The notes under the pieces were generated by a model, which saw only the letters and a program-made list of their open reading frames with translations, did not search any database and was not told where the DNA came from. DNA of 64,000 nucleotides, from the NCBI GenBank assembly GCA_038501625.1, contig JAZAYU010000128.1:496001-560000 (forward strand). The letters are read 5' to 3'. The position numbers and the translations under genes are program-made. Below, one piece after another: positions 38,379-51,800 of this stretch (position 1 is its first letter; each line of letters opens with the position of its first letter). This stretch comes from Corbicula japonica. Taxonomy: Eukaryota; Mollusca; Bivalvia; Venerida; Cyrenidae.

Positions 38379-39102
38379 ACCGTATAATGGACTGTTTTCG
38401 CGGCCATTTATATTTTCGCAACTTTCGCGAAGTGCACTATATCGCAAGACTGCACTGTAGGCTTGATTAAAACTGACGTTGCTATTTCTTTATGTTCTGG
38501 GTTAATCAAGTATAGCTCATAGTGCACAAACTAATGCTTCGGATACAGAGTATATAGCTACCGGTACAGTTAAATGTTCGGGAGTCGAAAACATTGGTAT
38601 TGATAACAAAACTTTCAAAATTTGCTGCATATACTATGCTTTACAAACAATGCAGATGAGCGCTCAGTAACTTAATAAATTGTTTGAAAAAGCTTAATAT
38701 TCTCCCCAGCGGGCTAAAGGTTAATAATCGCTTCATTACGTTTATATTTGCGGTGGTCACTGTTTTTATCCCGTCGATAAAAACATAAACACCATTGTTA
38801 TAAAAACGGATGTCAATTATGTTACAGGCAATTTGGTTTATAACAGTTTGATAAAATACCACTGTTAAATGCACAGCTTTCAGTACATTATAGCAAACAC
38901 TTCTTCTAAAATACTTTTTACAGGTACATTTGCTGGTGCCAGATTACAAGAAATATAGCAATATGAATGTACTGCAACAGTAAACAACGCGAAAATTAAT
39001 TAATTTCTGCAGGAGCAAATTCGTTAAAATTACAACCGTGAAAATTAAAATTATGACAAAATGGCAAAAATTTTCGATCGCGAAAATAACCCATTATACG
39101 GT
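38379..39102. mobile_element. 724-bp MITE with ACCGTATAATGG ends
   Basis: Left ACCGTATAATGG and right CCATTATACGGT, followed inward by related TTTTCGCG-rich sequence. Flanked by ATT on both sides. It contains no gene; the minus frame at 38641-38874 has no recognisable product. Confidence 0.7.
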
Positions 39103-39807
39103 ATTAAATAAAAGATGGTAAAACGCAAAATAATTTTCGTATGGTTCATTAGCCTAAATTATTTTAGATTCTACTTGGTTTCTTCTGTTCCTGAAATGAG
39201 CACTTGTTCTAATCTAATAAACGGAATTATTTTGCATAATAAATAATTTCGTTTTTCCTTGCAAACTCCATGTGTGATTATGGATATACACCAAAACACT
39301 TTTTGGGTCCAAATACTTAAAATTTTAAAGAAATTGGGTCAAGAGTACATAATTAAACCCATAGCATTCGCTATTAATATGCAAGTCGGCATACGGCGCC
39401 TCGTTCTGAAATCGCATTTCGATAAAAATCGGAAAACCCGTTCCAAAACAGAGCAATGTGAAAAGAAGCTATTAATTGGTATTTGAAAATTTATTTATAT
39501 TTCACAGTCCAAATTCCAATAGTTTGTGTTGAGCTTTTGTATAAATGCCTGGGTCCAGATGTTTTGAGTCTAAAAATTATCTTATGATCGCTCACTAAGA
39601 AAATAAATAAAGCCATTGGAAAGTATATGCATGCATTGGGCAAGTAATATTGTTTATAATTTTTTTTTTGTAATTTGTATTTCAGTTTGAAGTAATCATA
39701 TGAAAGATGTGTGACAAATCTGGTTCAAAGAGAATGAAACTGGAATAGGAAAAAAAGTAGACTACTGGAGAGGTAATTTTAATTAAATTTACCCTGAAGG
39801 TCTTCTA

Positions 39808-40488
39808 CCACACTCCTCCCAATCATTTTCATCAATAAAAGGAAAATTATCAAAATCTCAACAATGGCAAAATTTCGTTAAATGAAACTTTGGACAAATG
39901 TATGTTATTAATGTATCTTTATTTTGCATTTAGAACAGTAAAGAAAAATAGCGAGATCTAAACATTCCCTCAACTTCTATTACACAAATTCACAATAACT
40001 AAACAACACAAGCATAATTTTGAATGCCCACATGAGTAATATGATACTGACAACAATTTATTATGTCCTCATACATGTAACTAACATATGTAAACTTTAT
40101 GAGATATTAGTAAAAGTGTGTTTGACCGTCAATTTCCTGGTCGCTTCCTGGTCGCGTAAATGGATGACAATCACTGATTTCTCTTTAAATAGTTGAAAGT
40201 TTTTTTACAAAGTACAAAACATTTTCTTATCAGTATCATTACACTCGCATTGGAATATAAAATAATGTTTTGTATCGCTTAGTTTTTGTGAATTTATGTA
40301 AATAGAATTTTAAGGAAGTTTTAGGTCTAGCTTTTTTTTCTTTACTTTTCTAACGTGTCTACCTGTATGCAAAATAAAGATACATTAGTAACATTCATTT
40401 GTGCAAAGTTTCATTGAACGGCATTTTGCCATTATTAACATTTTGATAATTTTCTTTTTATCGATGAACGTGATTGGGAGGAGTGTGG
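39808..40488. mobile_element. 681-bp inverted-repeat element
   Basis: Ends CCACACTCCTCCCAATCA and its complement. The pairing continues inward about 125 bp and includes AATGTATCTTTATTTTGCAT against its complement near 40370-40395. A diverged half copy is at 47264-47400. Confidence 0.7.
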
Positions 40489-40769
40489 AGCCCCTTAATA
40501 TACAGTACTAACAGTGCAGAATTTCCCTTCTTTTACATGGTGTACCAAAATCACTGGCATGTTTACACACCATCACCTGAACATGCCAAATTTTTGGCAG
40601 ACACTGAATCAAACACCACAAAGTTTCTCTGAGGATCATGTTGTACATACATGATGGGTCCCTGTGGTCACTTATTAAATCCTTTTTTAGTGGGTTAATC
40701 TTATAATCTTGTTCATTTTTTTTAAATAAAAGCATTGTTGTTTCAGTTTTCACAGTTAATAACTTAACC

Positions 40770-40890
40770 TACTTCATGGACACACCTTTTTACCACATGG
40801 GCAGCCCATGTAAATCCAGATCAGATGGCAGAGATGTAGATTCAGATCAGCTGGAACATCTTTGTGGTCTTTAAAATGTGATAACACTCT
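40770..40890. repeat. Short diverged relative of the 59.6-kb MITE
   Basis: Shares CACACCTTTTTACCACATGG and TCCAGATCAGATGGCAGAGA words with 59621-59841. It is truncated. Confidence 0.5.
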
Positions 40891-41514
40891 GGTTGTGCTA
40901 ATCTTGTGTAGGAATTGAAGACGGCATAAATCTTTCATCCTTGCCATCTTCCTTTTATGTGTTTTTTATAAAAAGACCCTACATGTAATAAATAAATTAT
41001 GGCAACAGTATGAATTGTTCACTGTTAACTGCAACTGCAATTTATGTACATCTTCATAAGCCACAAAAGGTACTGTGTAACTGACTTACTAGTTATCAGA
41101 GATGACTTAAAATAAAACATTTATTTTCAGAGATGTGTATCACCAAGCTAATGAAGGCTACAAGTTTTAGCTTTCCAAAAAGCTAGTCGGTCATTAGCAT
41201 GACATTTAAACAAAAAGACGGCTCTGAAGTTTACACTTCTCTAGAAAAATTTCGTTAGAATGTTGGTATTTATTTAGAATTTCCGCCGTGTAATTTATAT
41301 GCTAGCTCTCGTCACACTTTTTTGCTTCGATTTTTAATGATGTTAAATTCATTGTATGACATTGCTTTTTTTTTGTTTCACCCTGCAATAGCATATGGAT
41401 CATATTGTCCGCCGGCGGCGTCGTTGGCGGATGTGTTGTCCTTTAGCCCCTAAACTTAAATGTGAAACTTTATGTAGCCTCATACGTTTGTGGTTATTTG
41501 ACCTATTAACTTAA

Positions 41515-41830
41515 TAATTAGAATATATAATCTGCATGAATAAAGCCATCTCCGACAACATAAATGATCACTTTTGTTATATTATTTTTTGTTATGCCAA
41601 CATAATACTTGAAATATATAATCATTTGCATAAACAAAGCCATCTCTGACAACAAGATCGATAACCCCTGTTTTAATACCTTTGAGTAAAAGACTTAAAC
41701 ATGAAACATAACGTTGCTTAGAAGTTTGAAAGTTCTTGTTCTATGATCATAATTGTTTGAATACATTATCTGCATGAACAAAGCCATTAGTGACAATAAG
41801 AATGATAACTTTTATTTTGTTATTGTAAGA
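41515..41830. repeat. Irregular tandem repeat
   Basis: Three copies of ATAATCTGCATGAATAAAGC followed by CATCTCCGACAACA-like words, near 41527, 41618 and 41766. Just upstream (41408-41432) is a GC-rich CCGCCGGCGGCGTCG patch. Confidence 0.6.
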
Positions 41831-44284
41831 GTTATGTTCCTTTCAAATGGCTTTAATATGGAACTTTATATATAGGTTCAACCTAAGTATTTCTAATTCC
41901 CATGGGGCTCAAATTCCCAATATTCAATGCCTATTAAATATGATTTCTATCATCTTAATTCATAGACAACAATATATTGGTGCGAAGATCTGCATTCCAT
42001 CTATTCTAAAAACACACAGGGGTTAACTAATTTGTAAGAAAATTACTGATCTCTTACCGAACAGACCATACTTTAAACGCGGAATCGCAAATACTGTTCC
42101 ACAAATATATATCCGCTGTTCCGGCACTAGTCCACTTCTATCAAACAAGATATAGGCTTGAACAAACAATATATAGGGATGAAATTGCTTTCGTTTCTTT
42201 TCCTGACATGTAATCCCTGCAAAGAAGAGGCCCTCGGATAAAGAGAAAAACTTCTCATATATTAAAACGGACTATATGGACCACGGAGGAATACTGCGTT
42301 ATTTTGGTGTAATGCAACCTTTAAATGAAAATTCGAAGTGTCAATCCTCTTCATTCAGCAAAAAAGAATACAGTACACAAGGTAGTGCTAATCAAGTACC
42401 ACTGCACATGTTTGTTTTACAAGCTGGCAACAAAGAATGCATTTTGCAAGTGTCTTTTTCGTTTAAATATCTTAAATCTCGACTGCTAGTTCAAATTTAT
42501 CTCCAGCATAAAATTAAATAATGCATCCCAAACAAAGCCGGAAAATGTACTGATTCACATTTTTATATAAAGACTGCTAGTCTGTTGAAAATGTCTCAGT
42601 TTTACCATATCACTTGGGTAATATTTGGAGAAATGATGCAGATAACCACTAAAAGTATTATTAACCGTTTTAACTTTTGGATAGACAGCTTAAGTGAATA
42701 ACAATATCAGTTTAAACTTTAGAATACTTGAAATAATTGTAGAATACTTGGAATAATTGTATTTCATGGAATTCGTTATCTTCGACCTGGTCTGTGGACT
42801 ATAGCATGAGCTTAACCTTGGCTGTCGGCAATTTATAAACTGATCTCTTAAAAAGCTGCAGTAGCATTGTCTGTCTTCTCAATCTCGTGCATGCAGGTAG
42901 ATTTAAATTTACAGGAGAGGGGCGCGAACAGGCCAGTCCCGACTCGGCCATAAATTATCTTATCACTCACATGGAATACGTCCAGGTTATTCCCTTTGCA
43001 TGATTGATAAAATATGGAAATTCTGTAGGCTTCGCTTATTTGGATTACTGGTGGCGTCGATAACGCAAAAATAAAACAACAGTTACTGTTTCGCCATTGG
43101 CAAATATTTGTCTGAAACGCAAACTTGCAAAAGAAAATATTTGTATTTCAGGTTTCTGTTTGAGTTATTGTTTCGTCAGCTTGTAAATAAAGCTCAATCA
43201 CCTTTATACTTTAAATATTTTTCTTTTTCCCCTGTTCAAACGAAAGTTTACATAGTTTTGTTATTCGTGAATAAATAGATCGTCTATTATTGAGAGTTAC
43301 ACGAACGTACCCATGAGTGAAATCAAAACTGAGCCTAAACGTGTAAAGCATTTCCCGCGAAACCCTTAACCCTAATGTCTGACCCGACATACACAGGAAT
43401 ACTTGTGAAACACCTTTAAAACAGTGACATAATCCCAATATTTTGATCATAGAATTAATTAAAAACAAATAACTTTTCGTTGTCACAGTTTCAGAGAAAA
43501 AAACGTCTTAACAATAACAAAAACAATCAATGTGATCAGCACAAAGTTCAAGGGAAAATAATAAATGCATCAACATACGAATACATTTCTTACCGTCTCC
43601 TCACGGTCACTTACCTGATTTGACCTGGTTTGCGGACCTAACTAGAACAACACTATATGAACGTTGGTAAATAATACTGTCTATGTAAATAAGCGTCGCT
43701 TGTCTGCTAAGTGTACAAAAACGCATCGACTGTGGAAAGTTCTATGGTACCGCTATGACCTAGGATGCATTCATTTTAGTACATATGCTTCCAGTTTGAA
43801 GATACTTAAACAACTGCATTATTTCTATACGTCCTGAGTAAAATTATAAATTAAGTATACAAGAAACATGATTATCTACATAATGTCTTTTCCGGTAAAC
43901 GTCTTCTCTATATATCAAGCAATCAAACATCAGCCTCTACACTGTCCTTTTGCATGCGTCTTAGGAACAGGTGGCGTAGTCTAAATTATCCGTTCTGGAC
44001 CGTGAGTCACTGTTAATCGGTGTTCAGGCTAAAGAGCTCAAGTTTGGTCGATTATAATATGTCGGTTATCAGGATGACCGACAATAATTTGATACTTGTG
44101 CAGAATTGGTAGACAGCTATGGCACAGAATATGAACATTATCATAGTAAACAGATACATGGTTTGCATAAATTTTCTTTATTTTCATGTATTAGAGCTGC
44201 ATGAACGTATAACACTAATACAGAGACATCACACTGAATCTGCCAGTGAATGAATATAAGTTATTGTGTTGGTTTCTTTTGACA

Positions 44285-44490
44285 TTTTACTCCATGAATA
44301 CACCCTTTATCACATTAGTGACCAGTGTATATCCAGTTCAGCAGGCTTATATGTGCAGTTTGATCAGGATCTATACTGCTAACATTTAGATGTATGAGTT
44401 TATTTCTGACCAAGAGGCAAACAGTTTAGATCCAGATCAGACCCCAAATATGTTCAGCTGACGTGGAACTATACTGTTGTCCTTGTGATA
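44285..44490. repeat. Diverged relative of the 59.6-kb MITE
   Basis: Shares the ACACCCTTTATCACATTAG start and the internal GATCCAGATCAGA / GATCAGGATCTA words in the same order as 59621-59841. The ends are degraded. Confidence 0.55.
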
Positions 44491-46935
44491 AAAAAGTCTC
44501 CATAGAGTAAGTCAAAGAGTCAGGATACATGAAGTAATTATCAGAGCATAAAAAATCAATGTATTATAGTTTAAATCAATTTTGACTGTCAACAAATAAA
44601 TATATAAAATTATTCTTGAAAGTAAATTAATTGGCTGTTGAATTTAATATTTCAGGAAAACAGCTTCACATGGAATGCTGTGGGGAGATCAGTTTAACAG
44701 TTCTAGACAGTATAGGGAGCATACAACCTACATATTTATTTCTTCAACCACTAATTCCTGCAATAGAAGGTGCTGCTTGGGATGTTTATGTCAATGAACA
44801 AGAAAAATAATTGTCAATACAATTATACTGTGTGATTGTGATATCAAATAATACAAAAAACGTTTTACTGTAGATCTCATTGACGAACAGTGGCTGAACA
44901 ACACCATCAGTATAATTTTGTTTTGAATATAGTTTGCTGTTTAATGGAACTATAGAAAATATGAATAGACACATTCAGCATTTGCTTTTGTGTTCATGGA
45001 CTAATTTGAATGTTTCATTCTATTCGGACAATAAATTGCTCTACTGTCACTCACAGTATTATCTTAAGTCCTCAGACCCAAAAGTATGTTTGTTGATTTC
45101 AAGTATGCAAAGAATATGACAAGCTTTGCTTCTTTCTCTGTCATTGGTGTCACCATATTCCAACTCAGAATTTTAGGTGTTGTGGAATGATGTTTTACAA
45201 TCTACCTTGTTAACCAGATTTTTCTGAGTCTATATTTCTAATACAGTCAGCCTTGCATTTTGATCACATTTTGGTGCTGTTTAATAAGAGTTTACAGGCA
45301 AACTGGTGTATTTAACTTCTCACCGGGATTTTTCAAACTTCACTTAAGAATTCACCTCATTAAGATATAGTGTTTAATCTTAAAATCTTGACCATTTTTG
45401 GTTCAAAAGTAAAACAACAACTGATGACTTGTTTCTTTGTTTACTGTTAAACATACGATATCCATCACTTTTGATTCGTCGATTCCGAGAGAGGCACTGC
45501 CTTAGTTCATATTATATTTTGAGTACCTATTATGTTACAATTTTATTTTCTTTTGCTTAGTTTATATAGAATGTATAAATTATAGCAACACGTGCTTTAA
45601 TATGAAAATTGAAAATCGTCTCAAAAAGAGTTTTATATAAACAAACAAAGACATAACTTAACCGGAAGCACTCTTTACAGCTGAATCAACCAGGGTATTA
45701 AACAATTATTCGAACGTGTACATGTATATTATGAAGATGACAATGCCACACGATATAAAGTCTAAAACAATCAGACAAATGGGCTTTTCATAAGAACTCG
45801 AATTGCTAATAAGTTAAAGTTCGAATGTCAGGTATGAAAATGTTCGTAAAGTTCAATTTCTAACCAGAAGAAGAAAATTCCTGTCGTTAATAAGTAGCAG
45901 TCGAATGATAAGAAGAAAAGTCAATGTCAATGTCAAATATATGACAGCTGATAAAGAATCGATAAAATGTCAAATAAGTAAACGTTGAATATCAAACATG
46001 GCATGGAAGAATGATAATCGAAGTAGAATAACGAATTTAGTAAAACGCAATCTGGTTACAAATCATATTCTGAAAACCGCTTTGCTCATGTTTTGTAAGA
46101 TCTGACTGTCGTTAGATTGAGTAAGAAGTTAAAGATGTAACATTTACATAAACAAATGAGTAAGGTCGATTTTCTAAACGTTAAAAGGTGATATAAAGTG
46201 AGAAAATGACGAATCATTAAAAGTAGAAATAAGAAACTAGTAAATAAGCGCTTATATGGTTTCACATTGCGCATAGCAAAAAGACAGATAATCCAAATGT
46301 CCATATACCATCTGAGGGAACGGAGTTACTTCTCTTTATAAACATTACATATAAACCTATACATGCCTCAACAATAACAATAACATTTATATATAAACCT
46401 ACCGGTATGGCTTCATATGGCCTGTCGTATTTTAAGGCGTCAGCAATCAACAATTATTTAATTTAAATGTAGCAATTTTAATTTGAAGAAAACATTTATT
46501 ACAAGAAGGTATTATTTTTGCTGGAGTATTATCTTTGGTAATTGATGGACTCTACATGTATGCATTTTCGTATACCTGGGCTTAAAACTCTCTCCTTTTT
46601 ATATAAGGAAGACTCAAGAAACAGTCAAAGATATCTACATTTCCCCAGGAAAGATTGTTGTTAATAAAATTGTGTATCGATACTTATATATCGGATGTTG
46701 CAATGTATGTGTCAACTGTTAATCAAGCTTATCAACAACTTTAAAAAGTTCCGTTACTGTGACTTCGTTTATCCCAGCCCAGCCTTACTCCTACTGTACT
46801 GTCAATGTCTCTACTACTTTCGTAATCGCAAGCGGAATCATTTTATGACCAATATTTAAACGTCAGGTGGTTGTCTTTTATTTCGGGAAACCTCGATTCT
46901 CTGTTATCGTATGTTAGTATCAAATTTGAATATTA

Positions 46936-46954
46936 CCCCCCCCCCCCCCCCCCC
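46936..46954. repeat. Homopolymer of 19 C
   Basis: Uninterrupted C run. Its length is likely unreliable in the assembly. Confidence 0.9.
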
Positions 46955-47263
46955 ACCTTAAAAAAGCCCGATTCTGCATCGATTGAAACTGACTATTGAT
47001 TGTATATGTAATGTCGAAATAAAGAATCGAGGGACCACGTATAGCACGCACGTATGGAATCTTGCAAGTATTTAGCGAGACCGACTCAGAGTCCAGAATT
47101 TTTATCAACAGCTAATCCAACAAAAATTAATTAATTGCTGTGTACAAAACAAAGCTAACCGACTCAAGCTGGCAATGTTTTACTGCTAAATATTATGGCG
47201 TTGCTTCTTACGTCATGGGACTGTCATCGATAAAAAATAAATTCGCAAATCTCTCTAACGGCG

Positions 47264-47400
47264 AAATGCAGTTCAACAAAACTTTGACCAAATAACTTAT
47301 TAATGTATCTTTATTTTGCGTCTGCTAAGACAAGGTAGAACAGTAAAGAAAATAGCTTTACCTAAAATTTCCTTACAATTCTATTTACATCCAAACACAA
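47264..47400. repeat. Partial relative of the 39.8-kb inverted-repeat element
   Basis: Shares AATGTATCTTTATTTTGC, then GAACAGTAAAGAAAA and a TTCTATTTACA-like end with 39900-39990. Confidence 0.6.
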
Positions 47401-48668
47401 AAACTAAGGAGCACATAACAATTTGTTGCGAACATATACATGTAAGTAGTATGGCATTAATGACAAAAATATACTGATTTGCGGCATTTCCAATTTTCAG
47501 GTCAAAATCCCTTTGAAAATTATATATTGCTACCCAAAAACGGCATTCGAGCAACCCTACTGAACTACCTCTGGATCCTTCCCTGTTGGTAAATACGGGG
47601 GAAAAACCGCTTTGGAATGCAGTACCAACGTATTTACCTACAATTAAAACACGGTTAATAATGTATGTAATAGATGGTAAATCTATTACTGTTTGCAGAT
47701 TAAAAGTCAACAAAGTGACATTTTAGGACTTATAAATAGCGCCTTATCAATAATAAGACCATCAAAGGACCAACGTAATCTATGTAAAAGTTATTATAAC
47801 TAATTGTTTAAATTCGCCAAACTGCTTCACGCTCTACTCCATATCTCCAACGTTCTACACTCGCTTATTATTCACATCCTAGCTTTATTTTAGTGTTTGT
47901 TTTTGTCACATGACACCTGAAGAAATAATGTGCAATAAGTAGTATATTATTTCATACTAAACAATATTATCACGTCAAATAACTTTGACATTGTAATTTT
48001 TAAAGCAAATTCATTTAAACTTGCATTTGTTCTATTTAACCTCTTGTTTTTGAAATAATGAAGTCTGAATTGTTTACGTTCCATTCTAGTCAAATCCAAA
48101 AGATTGGAACTCTAAATTCATATTATGAAAACGTTTTTATCATTTTTATCATCAGTTTGTTTTTACGACATGTGATGCCATTTTGTTTGAAACGGAATTT
48201 TCAATATCGTTCAAACAAAATAAAGAACAAGATAATCGTTGGAGAAACCCCTGTACAGTTTTAGACATCTAGTTAACGTTTTGACTTTTGGCAAATGTCA
48301 CAGGTGTTTAAGGCTTTGACCGATGTTAGGTATTTAAATGCTTTGTGTGCACCGAAACATGAATTTCTATCCCCCTAAACTGATACCAAGACCACTTTAG
48401 TTTTGTTTCCGGTTAATACAAAAGGATACACTGATGTTGTTAAAAGCAGCCTTTTTAGTTTTAATAAATAAACTGATGTATTTTTTAATTTGTAACTTAA
48501 ATGACATTTACAGAACTGTTACATGATAATCTGTGCATTTGCAATTCACCAATTTAGTTCCTGATATTTTTGGCACCCTTTACCAAAACGATAAGATTGC
48601 TGCGGTGTTTTCCCTAGTTGGCACCCTTTACCTTTTCGGTGTTTTACCTAAGCATATACTGAATCAGT

Positions 48669-48680
48669 AAATATATATAC
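48669..48680 (+). promoter_or_regulatory. Possible TATA element of the membrane-protein gene
   Basis: An AAATATATATAC stretch lies about 60-70 bases before the ATG at 48741, and a TTCAGTG initiator-like word lies at 48721. AT-rich words are frequent here, so this is only suggestive. Confidence 0.25.
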
Positions 48681-48740
48681 CCTGTACTACGGAAATAAAA
48701 AGCAAACTGTTGGTGTAAAATTCAGTGTGACTTCAATAAC

Positions 48741-48810
48741 ATGATTCTTCTTAAGTGTTGCAGCTATTGTTTAGCGTACATTGTGATTATTTTTGTGACC
48801 TTCCGAGAAG
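48741..48810 (+). CDS. Exon 1: signal peptide
   Basis: ATG at 48741 opens 23 codons plus one base, ending at a GAAG|GTAGGA donor (phase 1). The peptide MILLKCCSYC is followed by a strongly hydrophobic run (LAYIVIIFVTF) and then RE, a typical signal-peptide layout with cleavage probably near the exon junction. A phase 1 intron straight after a signal peptide is common in secreted animal proteins. This ATG was chosen because it alone gives a signal peptide in phase with the next exon. Confidence 0.8.
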
Positions 48811-51800
48811 GTAGGACAGCTAAGCTAACGTGTTACCCAACGTTCTTGTTAAACGATGAGATATCCATTAAAATAATTGCATTGTTTTATTAAAATACGT
48901 CTTTTTATGGTTATGATTTATTTTGTGCGATAATAGTTACTAAATTCGATTTTGTCAGTAGGTGATCAGAAGATCGCCAACTATACTTGATTTAACTTAG
49001 AAAATAGAACTTTTAACAAATAAATTAAATTTATACATTTACATCCGGCAATTTGATAAAAAGTCGTTTCATCTATTTATATCGTCTCTGATTTCATATT
49101 GTTTGTTAAAACAAAGTGAATGTGTTATGCAAACATGTTTGTGAGGGTACTTTCAAACTAAATCATTTTAATCAGTGATGTTTGGAATCGGCAAGATAAG
49201 CTCAATTTTATATGGCGAACTAATTTTGATGTATCGTAGTAATAAATATACATTGTAGTACCATATTTGAGGAATATTGTATGCAAGCGTAGCTTATACA
49301 AATAAATGTATATCTAATAATATTTTAATAGAATTTAGAAATGAGTTAGTCCAGCGTTTATTTTTTAAACAAACATTTTATTTCTAAACGATAATTTTTT
49401 ATAGCTGGCTCGTCATCGTTGGCTTCTGAACATGCAGCGAATAACAAGTCGAACGTGCAGGAGAGCAGAGAAAAAAGAAGCGACTGTTTCTCTGCGGGTC
49501 AGACTGGAAAATTTCATGTAGATTGTGCCTGCAGCCATCCGAAATGCACGGTATGAGCACCGACATCTCGACACTGAGACAGGAAACCAGTTTGCTTTAT
49601 ACATTGTTTTTTAATGTGGGCACGTAAATAGAGGTTTCACATATCACAGTCAAGTTCTCCAGTTTCTGTTTTATAATGGTGTGCCTCAGCTTTTTTATTT
49701 TTTGACTATCGTCACAGAACCTAATGCGGCTAGTGTGCGTTTAATTAGCCCATTAGAAATAGACAGTGTTACCACGTTATTGATATTTGCTTTTATGTGA
49801 GAAAAGAAAACATAGAATATCTGTATAAATTATTTCTTCCATTTTTCTGCATGGCTCCCGACTGATTGCTTCAAACATATTTTTTAAGTTATTTATGTTC
49901 AATATCTATACAGAAATGAAAATTTTTACTGATCAAATACATATTAAAATCGTTAACCAGATTTTCTTTGGAAAATCCTGGTTATAAGAGTGGGGTATGA
50001 TGTTGGCAGGCGTCAACATAACCTTAAGTTGTTTTGTTTAAGTACAGATTTTCTCAGTAACAGTTTACGGTAGAGCTTTGAAAATTATCATAGTTGCCCT
50101 ATATCACAATAGCATTTATCAGGACAAATTTCTTAACGCATTACTGTATTCTGTCGTCGGTTGTCCCCTTTTCCCTTAAAATTTGAGGAGCAAGGTTGGT
50201 TTCGTCGTTAATTATACTAATAGTATACACTTATTTGTAAATTTATTTGTTAATACGTATTCAATCATTACTATCCAAAACTGTCAACAGTTGTTTCAAT
50301 GTTTTAATAAATTGTTTTGGGTTAGTACTCACATGGATAACTTGTTGTTTATTTTCGAGTAAACATTCTTTATATCATTTTATGATGTATTTAAGAGCGG
50401 TAAAAACTAATTATTTTATTCAAATTAATTAATTTTATTCTCAATTCTTGCGTTTAATTCCAGGCGGAATCATTTCGCGAAGCATTTTCTTCTGTGTGTA
50501 ACAAAGGCCAACCTTGTTACCTATCCAATAAAGACTCAGCCTACTGGTCGCCATATAATCAAGGTAGGAGCCGTTAGGCACTTTAAAGTATTGTTAGACA
50601 TTTAGGTGGTAGGGTACATATGGAAACGTATAGGGTCTCCCCTGTTAATTTAGATCGCTATATTGTTTACGCATCATAACATCTTATTATCACGCATAGA
50701 GATGATATTTGTCACATGAATAGCCAAATATACACTCAACCAAAGTTCTAATTGGTCACTTTTTGTCCGTATTTTTTGTCAGAAAGACATTGAATTCACT
50801 TTATGCCAACAACAGTCTTCAACTTAAGCTTCAATCTTGTAATAATTGATTTCGGAACAGTTTGGCGAGAGTTATCTTTAATTTTGCTAAAAATACATTT
50901 AGTTGCATAAAAAGGTCAAGCCAACATAAATTTGCTCTTGATTTCTTGTTTTGTTTAATATGAACCCTAATTAGTAGGAAAAACTTAAAACCTTATTAAT
51001 CAACAGCACATTTGTCTAAATAAATCCTCTTCAAAGTATCCAATTTTAAAATTACCTCCCTTTCAATTAAAGACTGTTCTAATTTTGACCCTGCGGTGTA
51101 CGTAAACGGTATTTGATTCTTTGAAGAAAACAATCAATGAAGATTAAAAAGACATTGGATCATTGATTTCAAGACAAAACAGTTCTTTCCAAAACCTCTC
51201 TTGACGTAGGGAAGAAACGAAACTAGCATATATTGTAAACATATATAATTGATGACCAATAATTAGAACTTTGGTTGAGTGCATCTTTGTTTGACGTAAA
51301 AATAACTGTGCAGACAGAACTGATATTTTTACTGTTATTCGCGAATTGATTTAAACCATACCAAAACTTTCTGCGAAAGATGATATTTAAATCTTGTTAA
51401 ACATGAAAAAATGAATAGCATTAATTATTATTGGAAAGTAGGTAATAATTTTCACCATGTTTCCTTACAAAAGGTTAAGGGTAAAGACATGCCAAAGTGT
51501 TTTTTTTTACTTTTTCTTTGGTTGGTAACAACTTTTAATGGTAATAGTATTAACAATGTCAAAATAAATGTTCAGTTACAAGTCATAGTGATTGTTTTTA
51601 TGAGCAAACCATAGTTTTCTATTTGAAGAACAACCGATGGCTGCATTTATCTGCTCCTGGTCAAAACTTTGTTGACTGTTCTTACTTTCCCCCATCAGTG
51701 CCGAATGTTCCAGTCTAACTGGAACCTAGAACTTCCATGTGTATATAATAATTATTGCTATAGGATCCTCGTGGGGGATCTTAATAAGACTCGAAACGTT

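Larger units (their letters stand above)
17710..48660. other. Long gene-poor region
   Basis: Apart from the repeats listed and one possible first exon at 21316, I see no supported gene. Open frames are short, low complexity or repeat-derived. The missing 5' exon of the IgGFc gene should lie in its left part. Single short exons could be missed by eye. Confidence 0.5.

Noticed and set aside
42276..42381. Possible first exon (MDHGGILRYFGVMQPL...) with a GTAGTG donor
   Set aside because: Weak donor, no partner exon, no recognised motif.
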